NCBI RefSeq assembly: GCF_900101865.1
Contig: NZ_FNAH01000007.1
Span: 62,001-126,000 of the forward strand
Direction of reading: 5' to 3'
DNA from: Paracoccus isoporae
GTDB taxonomy: Bacteria; Pseudomonadota; Alphaproteobacteria; Rhodobacterales; Rhodobacteraceae
DNA: 64,000 nt
Shown here in pieces: positions 26,234-34,548 of this stretch (its first letter is position 1; each line of letters starts with the position of its first letter). The notes below the pieces were generated by a model. It had not been told where the DNA came from. It worked only from the letters and a program-made list of their open reading frames with translations, and made no database searches. A program made the translations under genes and the position numbers.

Positions 26234-27748
26234 ATGAGTTTCACCCCCCACGGCAAGCATTTGGTTTCGGGCGAGTGGGTGTCCGGCGACGCGATGTTCT
26301 CGTCGGAGCCGGCGCATGGCCCGTCACACGAGTTTTCAGTCGGCACGGTCGATCTGGTGGACCGCGCCTGCGAGGCGGCGGAAGAGGCGTTCTGGTCCTA
26401 CGGTTACAGCTCGCGTGCGGACCGCGCGGCCTTCCTAGATGCGATTGCCGACGAGATCGAGGCGCGCGGCGCGCAGATCACCGAAATCGGCACGCAGGAG
26501 ACCGGGCTGCCCGAGGCGCGTCTGGAAGGCGAGCGGGGCCGCACCACCGGCCAGTTGCGGCTGTTCGCCGAGCATATCCGCAAGGGCGATTACCTCGACC
26601 GGCGCCACGACGCGGCGTTGCCCGACCGCCAGCCCCTGCCGCGCCCGGATCTGCGCATGATCCAGCGGCCCATCGGGCCGGTCGCGGTGTTCGGGGCGTC
26701 GAATTTCCCGCTGGCCTTCTCGGTCGCGGGCGGGGACACGGCGGCGGCGCTCGCGGCGGGCTGCCCGGTGGTGGTCAAGGGCCATTCCGCCCATCCCGGC
26801 ACCGGCGAGATCGTGGCCGAGGCGATCAAGGCGGCGGTGGGTAAGACCGGCATGCCGGCGGGCGTGTTCAGTCTGATCCAGGGCGGCAATCGCGAGGTGG
26901 GCCAGGCGCTCGTCCAGCATCCGCTGATCAAGGCGGTGGGCTTCACCGGCTCGCTCGGCGGGGGCAGGGCGCTGTTCGATCTCTGCGCGCAGCGCGACGA
27001 GCCGATCCCGTTCTATGGCGAACTGGGCAGCGTCAACCCGATGTTCGTGCTGCCCGAGGCCGTCAAGGCGCGCGGCGCGGAGATCGGCAAAGGCTGGGCC
27101 GGCTCGCTGACCATGGGGGCGGGGCAGTTCTGCACCAATCCGGGCATTGCCGTGGTCGAAACCGGGGCCGAGGGTGACGCCTTCGTGCAGGCCGCCGCCG
27201 ATGCGCTGAAGGAGGTCGGCCCGCAGGTCATGCTGACCGACGGCATCGCCAAGGCCTATCGCGACGGGCAGGACCGGTTCGAGACGCGCAACAGCGTCAC
27301 CCCGATCCTGAGCACCAACAGCGAGGGCCGCGAGGCGAACCCGAATCTCTATGAGACGAGCGCCGAGAACTACCTGCAGGATCATGCGCTCGGCGAGGAG
27401 GTCTTCGGCCCGCTGGGTCTGGTAATCCGGGTCGGCGGCATCGAGGAGATGCTGAACCTGGCAAAGGGCTTCGAGGGCCAGCTCACCGCGACCATCCAGA
27501 TGGACGAGGGCGACACCGAGACCGCCCGGAAGCTGCTGCCGATTCTCGAACGCAAGGCGGGCCGGGTGCTGGCCAACGGCTTCCCGACCGGCGTCGAGGT
27601 GGCCGATGCGATGGTCCATGGCGGCCCATTCCCGGCCAGCACCAATTTCGGCGCCACCTCCGTCGGCACGCTGTCCATTCGCCGCTTCCTGCGCCCGGTC
27701 AGCTTCCAGAACATCCCCACGGGCGTTCTGCCCGATGATCTTGCGTGA
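26234..27748 (+). CDS. 2-oxoglutarate-semialdehyde dehydrogenase (NADP-type aldehyde dehydrogenase)
   Basis: A 504-residue ALDH of the class that includes type III alpha-ketoglutaric semialdehyde dehydrogenase. Visible features are the cofactor region (GPVAVFGASNFPLAFSVAGG, residues near 148), the glycine motif VGFTGSLGGGRAL, the Glu motif YGELGSVNP and the catalytic Cys in MGAGQFCTNPG near residue 302. It oxidises 2-oxoglutarate semialdehyde to 2-oxoglutarate, the last step shared by pentonate, uronate and hydroxyproline breakdown. It lies in the dehydratase operon. Its C-terminal residues closely match a gene remnant at 40345-40428. Confidence 0.87.
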   Translation: MSFTPHGKHLVSGEWVSGDAMFSSEPAHGPSHEFSVGTVDLVDRACEAAEEAFWSYGYSSRADRAAFLDAIADEIEARGAQITEIGTQETGLPEARLEGERGRTTGQLRLFAEHIRKGDYLDRRHDAALPDRQPLPRPDLRMIQRPIGPVAVFGASNFPLAFSVAGGDTAAALAAGCPVVVKGHSAHPGTGEIVAEAIKAAVGKTGMPAGVFSLIQGGNREVGQALVQHPLIKAVGFTGSLGGGRALFDLCAQRDEPIPFYGELGSVNPMFVLPEAVKARGAEIGKGWAGSLTMGAGQFCTNPGIAVVETGAEGDAFVQAAADALKEVGPQVMLTDGIAKAYRDGQDRFETRNSVTPILSTNSEGREANPNLYETSAENYLQDHALGEEVFGPLGLVIRVGGIEEMLNLAKGFEGQLTATIQMDEGDTETARKLLPILERKAGRVLANGFPTGVEVADAMVHGGPFPASTNFGATSVGTLSIRRFLRPVSFQNIPTGVLPDDLA

Positions 27749-27762
27749 CGGGAGGGTTGAGC

Positions 27763-28473
27763 ATGAAACAGCAAACCCGAGACAGGCTGATGGGTGTCTC
27801 CGTCGCCACGCTGGCCACGGCGCTCTACAAGCGCGGGCTGCGCAACCAGGTCATCCAGGGCGTCCACCCTCTGGGCTGGAAGGGCCGCAACATGGTCGGC
27901 CCCGCCTTCACCCTGCGCTACATGCCGGCGCGCGAGGATCGCAACACGCTGGCCGCGTTCCGCGACCCCGAACATCCGCAGCGCGTGGCGATTGAGACCT
28001 GCCCGGAGGGCGCGGTGCTGGTCATGGACAGCCGCAAGCAGGCCAATGCCGCATCGGCGGGGGATATCCTCATCACCAGGCTGATGAAGCGCGGCGGCGC
28101 GGGGGTGGTCACCGATGGCGGATTTCGCGATGCCGCGGTGATTGCCGAGTTGGACATGCCAGCCTATCACACCCGGCCCTCCAGCCCCACCAACCTGACC
28201 AATAACGAAGCCATCGCGATCAACGAGCCCATTGGCTGCGGCGATGCGCCGGTCTTTCCCGGTGACATCGTCGTGGGCGACGCGGATTGCGTCATCGTCA
28301 TCCCGGCCGAGATCGCCGATGAGGTCGCCGAGGAGGCCGTCGAGATGACCGCCTACGAGGATTTCGTCGTCGAGCGCGTCAAGGAGGGTGCCGCGATCAT
28401 CGGGCTCTACCCTTGCACACAGGACGAAAATCGCCAGGCTTTCGAGGCGTGGCGGACGCGGAACGGCCGCTGA
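27763..28473 (+). CDS. RraA-family protein (HMG/CHA aldolase-like)
   Basis: A 236-residue RraA-fold protein. The metal and substrate motif GVVTDGGFRD near residue 114 matches RraA-like aldolases such as 4-hydroxy-4-methyl-2-oxoglutarate aldolase. A GGAGGG site precedes ATG 27763. RraA-like genes are frequent companions of IlvD/Edd sugar-acid dehydratases. A lyase or aldolase step on a keto-deoxy acid is plausible; RNase E regulation is less so in this setting. The exact role is unknown. Confidence 0.75.
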   Translation: MKQQTRDRLMGVSVATLATALYKRGLRNQVIQGVHPLGWKGRNMVGPAFTLRYMPAREDRNTLAAFRDPEHPQRVAIETCPEGAVLVMDSRKQANAASAGDILITRLMKRGGAGVVTDGGFRDAAVIAELDMPAYHTRPSSPTNLTNNEAIAINEPIGCGDAPVFPGDIVVGDADCVIVIPAEIADEVAEEAVEMTAYEDFVVERVKEGAAIIGLYPCTQDENRQAFEAWRTRNGR

Positions 28474-28541
28474 TTGCCGCGCGTGGATTGCGCCCCGGCC
28501 GCGACCGGCCGGGCGGGGCGCGCAGGATCGGGGGCTGAGAC

Positions 28542-29486
28542 ATGGGTAAACCGGCACTGATGGCCATTGCCAGGCTGCGATCCACGGCGATGGCGCAGCT
28601 AGAGGACCATTTTGACCTGCGGCGCTGCTGGGAGGCCGATGATGCCGCCCGCTTCGTGGCGGAGCACGGCGCGGATTGCCGTGCCGTTCTGGCGACGGGC
28701 CATAGCCATTTCACCGCCGGGATGCTGGCCGACATGCCGAAGCTGGAACTGGTCAGCCTGCCCACCGCCGGTTTCGACGGGCTGCCGGTGGCGGAGATGG
28801 CGGCGCGCGGCATCCGGCTGACCAATGCCTCGCCCGCGCTGCGCGACGATGTGGCGGACACCGCGATCATGCTGATCTTGGCCGCGCAGCGCTCTCTGGT
28901 CGCGGCGGATGGGTATGTTCGCAGCGGGGCCTGGGCGCGTGACGGCATGTACCCGTTGCAGAAAACCGTTTCGGGCCGTCGGCTGGGCATCGTGGGCATG
29001 GGCTCGCTGGGATCCGCCGTGGCCGAACGCGCTTCGGCCCTGCGCATGGAGGTCAGCTACTGGAACCGCGCGGCGAAGGACGTGCCATGGCGGTATGAGC
29101 CGGAGCTGGCAACGCTGGCCGCCAAGAGCGATGTGCTGGTGGCGACCGTGGCGGGCGGGCCGGACACGGCCGGGCTGATCTCGCGCCAGGTGATCGAGGC
29201 GCTCGGCCCGGACGGGCTGTTCATCAACATCGCGCGGGGATCGGTGGTGGATGAGGAGGCGCTGATCGAAGCGCTGCAGAGCGGCACGCTCGGGCGGGCC
29301 GGGCTGGATGTCTATGAGAACGAGCCGGAGATTGACGCGCGACTGACGGCACTGGAAAATGTCACGCTGTTTCCGCATCACGCCTCGGGGACGGAAGAGG
29401 CGCGGGCGGCGATGTCGCAAATGGCCGTGGACAACCTGCTGGCCTTCGCGCAGGGCCGCGCATTGCTGTCAGAGGTGGCAATCTAA
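28542..29486 (+). CDS. D-2-hydroxyacid dehydrogenase family protein
   Basis: A 314-residue NAD(P)-dependent enzyme. The nucleotide-binding motif GIVGMGSLGSAVAE is near residue 148. The catalytic Arg is in NIARGSVVDEEAL, the Glu in YENEPEID and the His in FPHHASG. It resembles the glyoxylate/hydroxypyruvate reductase branch. As last gene of the dehydratase operon it may reduce a 2-keto acid or glyoxylate-type by-product. A GC-rich imperfect hairpin occupies the 68-bp gap before it. Confidence 0.82.
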   Translation: MGKPALMAIARLRSTAMAQLEDHFDLRRCWEADDAARFVAEHGADCRAVLATGHSHFTAGMLADMPKLELVSLPTAGFDGLPVAEMAARGIRLTNASPALRDDVADTAIMLILAAQRSLVAADGYVRSGAWARDGMYPLQKTVSGRRLGIVGMGSLGSAVAERASALRMEVSYWNRAAKDVPWRYEPELATLAAKSDVLVATVAGGPDTAGLISRQVIEALGPDGLFINIARGSVVDEEALIEALQSGTLGRAGLDVYENEPEIDARLTALENVTLFPHHASGTEEARAAMSQMAVDNLLAFAQGRALLSEVAI

Positions 29487-29533
29487 CCGCGCAACTTGTC
29501 GGGCCGGTGCTGCGTTTCTTCCGTTGACGCCAG

Positions 29534-30616
29534 ATGCCTCGGACCGCCGCCATGCCAAAGGATCAATCCACGCCGATCATCGACCCGGAGGATGCCGCCG
29601 AAACCGCGGGCCTCGTCTATGTCAATGACGACATGCCGGGGATCAGCCGGGTGCGCGCCGGCAAGGGATTCTCCTATCGCGACGCCAAGGGGCGCACGAT
29701 CCGCGACAAGGCGGAGCGAAAGCGGCTGGCTGCACTGGCCATCCCGCCGGCCTATGAGGATGTGTGGATCTGTCCCGATCCGCGCGGCCATATCCTCGCG
29801 ACGGGCCGCGACGCCAAGGGACGCAAGCAATATCGCTATCATCCAGATTTCCGCGAGATCCGCGATTCCGCCAAATACGACCACATGCTGGATTTCGCCG
29901 CCGCCCTGCCGAAGATCCGTGCACGGGTGCGCAAGGATATGGGCAGGCGCGGATTGCCGGCAGAGAAGGTGCTGGCCACCATCGTCTGGCTGCTGGAAAA
30001 CACCATGATCCGGGTCGGCAATGCGGATTACGCGAAAGAGAACAAGTCCCACGGGCTGACCACGCTGCGCGACAAGCATGTGACATTCGACGGATCGGAG
30101 GTGCAGTTCCGCTTCAAGGGCAAGGGCGGCAAGGAATGGAACCTGGATATCCGCAATGCCCGCGTGGCGAAGATCGTGCGCGCGGCGCAGGACATACCCG
30201 GCCAGCATCTGTTCCAGTATCTCGACGAGGATGGCGAGCGGCGGGAAATCGACTCGGGCGACGTGAACGACTATCTGCGCGAAGTGTCGGGGCGCGAGGT
30301 CACGGCCAAGGATTTTCGCACCTGGACCGGAACGGTTCTCGCCGCGCTCGCCCTGTCCGAATACGAGCGTGCCGACAGCGAATCCGCGGCCAAGGCCAAT
30401 GTCCGCGACGCCATCGAGGAGGTCGCCGCGCATTTGGGAAACACCCCCGCGATATGCCGGAAATGCTATGTCCATCCGCAGATCATCGACGCCTATATGG
30501 CGCAGGAGCTGAAGCTGGAGCTTCGTGAGAAGATCGACGACGATCTGAAGAAACCGGCCCTGCGGCATGAGGAGAAGCAGGTGCTGAAATTCCTCAAGGC
30601 ACGGCTGAAGACGTAG
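29534..30616 (+). CDS. DNA topoisomerase IB (poxvirus/bacterial type)
   Basis: A 360-residue type IB topoisomerase; an ATG at 29552 gives a 354-residue alternative. Visible features are the N-terminal ISRVRAGKGFSYRDAKG domain, the catalytic core with GLTTLRDKHV and RFKGKGGKEWNLD, an active Arg in KDFRTWTGT, and the catalytic Tyr in ICRKCYVHP. It relaxes supercoils through a 3'-phosphotyrosine intermediate. Many Alphaproteobacteria carry such a gene as an accessory to gyrase. It stands alone between metabolic operons. Confidence 0.9.
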   Translation: MPRTAAMPKDQSTPIIDPEDAAETAGLVYVNDDMPGISRVRAGKGFSYRDAKGRTIRDKAERKRLAALAIPPAYEDVWICPDPRGHILATGRDAKGRKQYRYHPDFREIRDSAKYDHMLDFAAALPKIRARVRKDMGRRGLPAEKVLATIVWLLENTMIRVGNADYAKENKSHGLTTLRDKHVTFDGSEVQFRFKGKGGKEWNLDIRNARVAKIVRAAQDIPGQHLFQYLDEDGERREIDSGDVNDYLREVSGREVTAKDFRTWTGTVLAALALSEYERADSESAAKANVRDAIEEVAAHLGNTPAICRKCYVHPQIIDAYMAQELKLELREKIDDDLKKPALRHEEKQVLKFLKARLKT

Positions 30617-30877
30617 GGGCAGGGCCGCCCCTTGCGAGCCAATCGGGTAGAGTACGTGTGACAGCGCGGACGTGAGGCGGTCTGATCCGGCAGCGGTCCA
30701 CGCTATGGGCCACGCGGGCCGAAATCCGGCTCGTTGTGTCTGAAACGACATGAAAAACAACGCATTGCCGTCGGTTCGACCGTGCGTCCTTGACCCGCCT
30801 CGGATCGCGGCATAGGCAGTTGGCAGCGGTCATCCGGCCGCGCATCCGCCAAGGCACATCGCTGGAAAGCCCCGCTC

Positions 30878-31804
30878 ATGGACGGCCCGATCAGAGGCAT
30901 CCTGCTGAAATGCTGCAGCGTGACCGTGTTCACGGTCATGGCCGCCATCGTCAAGGCGACCTCTGATGGCGGGCTCGGCGTGCCGCCGGGTCAGCAGGTC
31001 TTTTTCCGCTCCTTTTTCGCGATCCCGGTCATCCTGATGTGGCTGGTCTGGCGTGGGGAGCTGTCGGTCGGGCTGCGAACCCATCGCCCGATGGGGCATT
31101 TCTATCGCGGGATCGCGGGGTCGGCGGCGATGGGCTGCAATTTCTGGGCGCTCGGCCTGCTGGCCTTCCCCGAGGCCATCGCCATAGGCTATGCCGCGCC
31201 GCTGCTGGTGGTGATCTTCGCGGCGATGTTTCTGGGCGAGAATGTGCGGCTGTTCCGGCTCAGCATGGTGGCACTTGGCCTGACCGGGGTCCTGGTGGTG
31301 CTGTCGCCGCAGCTCGGGCTGGGGGCAGGTGCGCCGGACACGGCCCGCACCCTCGGCGCGGTTCTGGCGCTGAGCGGGGCGGCCTGTGCCGCATTGGCGC
31401 AGGTCTTCATCCGCAAGATGGTGCAGGAAGAACGCACCTCGGCCATCGTATTCTGGTTTTCCGTGACCGCGTCGGTGCTGGGGCTGCTGACGCTGCCCTT
31501 CGGCTGGGTCATGCCCGATCCGCAGACCGGGGCACTTCTGGTCGCGACTGGGTTGTTGGGCGGAATCGGGCAGATCTTCCTGACCTCCTCCTATCGCTTC
31601 GGGGAGGCGTCGCTGATCGCGCCCTTCGAATATGTCTCGATGCTGCTCTCCGTCGCCATCGGCTGGTTCATGTTCGACGAGGTCGCGACCCCGACCATGC
31701 TGGGCGGGGCGTCGCTGGTGATCCTGGCCGGGATGCTCATCATCTGGCGCGAGCGGCAACTGGGGCTGGAGCGTGACCGGCAGCGCAAGGCGATGACGCC
31801 CTGA
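30878..31804 (+). CDS. DMT-superfamily (EamA) transporter
   Basis: A 308-residue inner-membrane protein with about ten membrane segments arranged as two EamA repeats (residues 1-150 and 160-300). The second-repeat pattern ending GQIFLTSSYRFGEASLIAPFEY is typical of this family, as is a basic C-terminal tail. Such proteins export amino acids or other metabolites; the substrate is unknown. It is monocistronic and converges on the dgoA gene. Confidence 0.87.
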   Translation: MDGPIRGILLKCCSVTVFTVMAAIVKATSDGGLGVPPGQQVFFRSFFAIPVILMWLVWRGELSVGLRTHRPMGHFYRGIAGSAAMGCNFWALGLLAFPEAIAIGYAAPLLVVIFAAMFLGENVRLFRLSMVALGLTGVLVVLSPQLGLGAGAPDTARTLGAVLALSGAACAALAQVFIRKMVQEERTSAIVFWFSVTASVLGLLTLPFGWVMPDPQTGALLVATGLLGGIGQIFLTSSYRFGEASLIAPFEYVSMLLSVAIGWFMFDEVATPTMLGGASLVILAGMLIIWRERQLGLERDRQRKAMTP

Positions 31805-31857
31805 AGACGCGGCTCAGGCGCGGCTCGGACGGTCACATTGCGGGCGGGCTTCGTCGT

Positions 31858-32463
31858 CTAGCCTGCGCCCGCATCCCATAGCCGCACCAGTTCGGCGGCG
31901 CGCGAGGCCACCGTCTCGGCGCTGTCGCCGGGCCGGTAGATCCCCGATCCCACGCCGATCCCCGCCGCGCCGGCCTGCCGCCATGCGGGCAGCGTGTCGG
32001 CATTCACCCCGCCCACCGCGTAGCAGGCCGTGCCTGCGGGCAGCACCGCACTCATCGCTTTCAGCCCGTTAGGCCCGATCAACTCTCCGGGAAACAGCTT
32101 CAGCCCCCTCGCCCCGGCGTCGAGCGCGGCGAAGGCTTCGGTCGGCGTCATGATGCCCGGCCAGCTTTCCATCCCGGCCGCGACGGTGGCGCGGATCACC
32201 TCGGGATTGCAGTTGGGCGACACGATCAGCTTCGCGCCGAGACCGGCCAGGCGCTCCACCTCTGCCACGCGCAGCACGGTGCCCGCGCCGATCCTGGCCC
32301 GGTCGCCATATTCGACCAGCATCTCCGCGATGCTGTCATAGGCGTCGGGAGAATTCAGCGGCACCTCGATCTGGGTCACGCCGGCCTCGATCAGCGAGCG
32401 GGCGACGGGCAGGGCGTCCGCCGGGGTGATGCCGCGCAGAATGGCGATGATGGGGCGGGTCAT
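31858..32463 (-). CDS. dgoA: 2-dehydro-3-deoxy-6-phosphogalactonate aldolase
   Basis: A 201-residue KDPG/KDPGal-family class I aldolase. Visible features are AILRGITPADA with the catalytic Glu region nearby, LIVSPNCNPEV and the Schiff-base lysine in RGLKLFPGELIG. It cleaves KDPGal to pyruvate and glyceraldehyde 3-phosphate. The ATGA overlap with dgoK, and the lactonase before it, identify the DeLey-Doudoroff galactonate route rather than the gluconate Entner-Doudoroff enzyme. It is last in the operon. Confidence 0.87.
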   Translation of the reverse strand: MTRPIIAILRGITPADALPVARSLIEAGVTQIEVPLNSPDAYDSIAEMLVEYGDRARIGAGTVLRVAEVERLAGLGAKLIVSPNCNPEVIRATVAAGMESWPGIMTPTEAFAALDAGARGLKLFPGELIGPNGLKAMSAVLPAGTACYAVGGVNADTLPAWRQAGAAGIGVGSGIYRPGDSAETVASRAAELVRLWDAGAG

Positions 32464-33362
32464 GGCCTGGCTCCGGTCTTGCGCCATGCGGCCAGAAGCC
32501 CGGCGCGGGTTGCGGTGTCGGCATCGCCGATGATCGGGGCGACACCCTGGAGTTTCAACGCGGCCTCGTAAAGCCTGGCCAGCCTGGATGCGCCGATGAT
32601 CAGCACCTGCTGGCCCAGCCAATGGGCGCGGGCCGCCCCCAGATCCAGCCCGATCAGCGTGCCGGACAGCCGGGCCACGGTTGCGGCCGGATCTCCCTCT
32701 GCCACCAGCCCGGCGGCGCGCAGGCGGAACAGCCGCGCCCAGGCCTGATGCGGCTGGCTGAGCGCGGTCGCAAGCGCGTCCGCAAATGCCTCAGATTGCG
32801 GGTCGGTCTCGGCGTCGCCCAGGCTGTGCCGCAGCACGGATTGCCGCGCCAGCAGGGCGAAGATCTCTCCGGTCATCACGGTCTGGAAATGCACGATCTC
32901 GCCGGCCGAGATGCGCGCCCATTTCGTGTGCGTGCCGGGCAGGCAGATCACCCCGTCGAAATCGGGCGAGGCGGCCAGCACGCCCGCAATCTGCGTCTCC
33001 TCGCCGCGCATCACATCGGGGGGATCGGTCTGCATGACCCCTCCCGCGATGCGCACCCGGCGCGCGCCTTGCGTGTCGGGCACTTCGGTCAGGGCCGGGA
33101 TGGCCGGGCAGGGCGTGCTGGCATAAGGCACCTCGACCCAGCCCTGCCGGGCGCCGACCATGCCGCAGGCGATCACCGTCACGTCGGGCCAGCCTTCGGT
33201 GATCCGGTCCAGCTCGGCCGCGAAATCCGCCGGGGCCGACAGCGCGCCCATGCCCCGGTCAGAGCCGCGCGCCTCCAGCATCTCCGATCCGCGCATCGCC
33301 CAGACCCGCAGGTTCGAGCTGCCCCAATCTGCGGCGATCCAGTCGGCATCCGCCCCGCTCAC
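32460..33362 (-). CDS. dgoK: 2-dehydro-3-deoxygalactonokinase
   Basis: A 300-residue sugar kinase of the DgoK family. The N-terminal phosphate-binding segment IAADWGSSNLRVWA and the central CLPGTHTKWARI motif are characteristic. It phosphorylates 2-keto-3-deoxygalactonate for the DgoA aldolase. It overlaps both neighbours by 4 bp, so the three genes form a tightly coupled unit. Confidence 0.9.
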   Translation of the reverse strand: MSGADADWIAADWGSSNLRVWAMRGSEMLEARGSDRGMGALSAPADFAAELDRITEGWPDVTVIACGMVGARQGWVEVPYASTPCPAIPALTEVPDTQGARRVRIAGGVMQTDPPDVMRGEETQIAGVLAASPDFDGVICLPGTHTKWARISAGEIVHFQTVMTGEIFALLARQSVLRHSLGDAETDPQSEAFADALATALSQPHQAWARLFRLRAAGLVAEGDPAATVARLSGTLIGLDLGAARAHWLGQQVLIIGASRLARLYEAALKLQGVAPIIGDADTATRAGLLAAWRKTGARP

Positions 33363-34201
33363 AGCCGCACCTGCGGTTCCGGCAGGCCGGGGGCAGCGGC
33401 GCGGACCAGATAGGTCAGACCCTCATCCGGGCCGGGATCCTCCATGCCCTCGGTGGCCGTCGTCACCAGCATGTCACGCAGATCGGCCCCGCCAAGCGCG
33501 GGGCAGGAGCTGTGGCGTCCCGCGACCGTCACCCGGTCCAGTTCGCGCCCGTCCGGCGCAAAGCGGATCACCGTCCCCGCACCCCAGCAGGCCACGCAGA
33601 GCGCGCCCTCGGCATCGACCACGGCCCCGTCCGGCTTCAGCCCGGCATCCCGCAGATCCAGGAAGACAACAGGCGCGCCGTCGGGCCATCCCTCTGCGTC
33701 CAGCCTTTGCGACCAGATGGTCTGTTCCGGCGTGTCTGCGTAAAAGGCGGTGCGCCCGTCCGGGGCGAAGCAGATCGCGTTGGTTGTGGTGATATCGCCC
33801 ACGAGACGGCGCAGCTCTCCGCCGAAGTAGCGATAGATGCTGCCCAGCTTTCGCTGTCCCTGCTTGCCCATCGTCCCGATCCAGAACCCGCCCCGGCGGT
33901 CGGCGCGCCCGTCATTGCAGCGCGTCTCCGGCCGGTCGGCCTCCAGATCGACGACATGGCGCAGGCTGCCATCGCGCAAATCCAGCACCGACAGATCGGT
34001 CTCGGTCGCCACCAGCATCCGGTCGCGATCCACCCAGCCGGCGGCCGAAGCGATCCGGTCGAAGCGCCATTCCCGCTGGCCCTGCGCGTCGCGCGACAGC
34101 AGTCGCTGGCCGAGAATGTCGAACCAGAAGAACTGCCGCCGTTCGGGGTGCCAGATCGGACCTTCGCCCAAAGTGCAGATCCGGTCGTCGAAAACTGTCA
34201 T
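33359..34201 (-). CDS. SMP-30/gluconolactonase-family lactonase of the dgo operon
   Basis: A 280-residue beta-propeller. Motifs are LGEGPIWHPERRQFFWFDILG with the metal Glu, TRCNDGRADRRGGFWIGTM with the Asn and FAPDGRTAFYADT. With DgoK and DgoA it would hydrolyse galactonolactone or a related lactone. The start at 34201 overlaps the stop of an SDR remnant as ATGA, which shows that the missing dehydrogenase was once translationally coupled to it. Confidence 0.85.
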   Translation of the reverse strand: MTVFDDRICTLGEGPIWHPERRQFFWFDILGQRLLSRDAQGQREWRFDRIASAAGWVDRDRMLVATETDLSVLDLRDGSLRHVVDLEADRPETRCNDGRADRRGGFWIGTMGKQGQRKLGSIYRYFGGELRRLVGDITTTNAICFAPDGRTAFYADTPEQTIWSQRLDAEGWPDGAPVVFLDLRDAGLKPDGAVVDAEGALCVACWGAGTVIRFAPDGRELDRVTVAGRHSSCPALGGADLRDMLVTTATEGMEDPGPDEGLTYLVRAAAPGLPEPQVRL

Positions 34202-34437
34202 GCGGTCTTTCCTCCAGCTCGGGTGCGGGTCTCGCCGGTGCCGAGAATGCACCCGGTCGGGCCATGCTGCAACATGCTCAGCCCGCCATCTAGCACCAGG
34301 CAGGCGGCGACCATGAATGGGGTCGCGCCCGGGATGATGAAGACTGCGGCGCAGGCAATCTCCGCCGGCCTAGCGGTCCGCCCGCCCGCCCTGCGCCGCG
34401 GCCTCCGCATGGGCGGCCTCGAACGGAGCCGCGGTCA
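34198..34437 (-). pseudogene. C-terminal remnant of an SDR dehydrogenase
   Basis: Only the last part of a short-chain dehydrogenase is readable: RPAEIACAAVFI, then FMVAACLVLDGGLSML, matching the SDR pattern of a PxEIA helix followed by a terminal VDGG strand. Upstream the frame closes at 34437. No Rossmann motif or Tyr-x-x-x-Lys site can be found before the RND gene ends at 34549. A sugar 1-dehydrogenase feeding the lactonase is the natural missing enzyme. The 3' end keeps its ATGA coupling to the lactonase. Confidence 0.6.
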
Positions 34438-34548
34438 GACGAATGCCGCAGGATCGTCAGCATGGCCGGGGCGGACGACATGGCCGTGGCCCCGCTTGGC
34501 CCGCTGGCGCTCGCGGTCCGTCTTGTCTGGTCCTTCAACCTTCACCCG

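Noticed and set aside
28485-28530. GC-rich hairpin before the 2-hydroxyacid dehydrogenase gene as a terminator
   Set aside because: The stem has a 4-base bulge and no T-run; it lies between co-directional operon genes.
34290-34538. Open frame on the - strand upstream of the SDR remnant as the missing SDR N-terminus
   Set aside because: It shows no Rossmann glycine motif or Tyr-x-x-x-Lys site and is Arg/Pro-rich.
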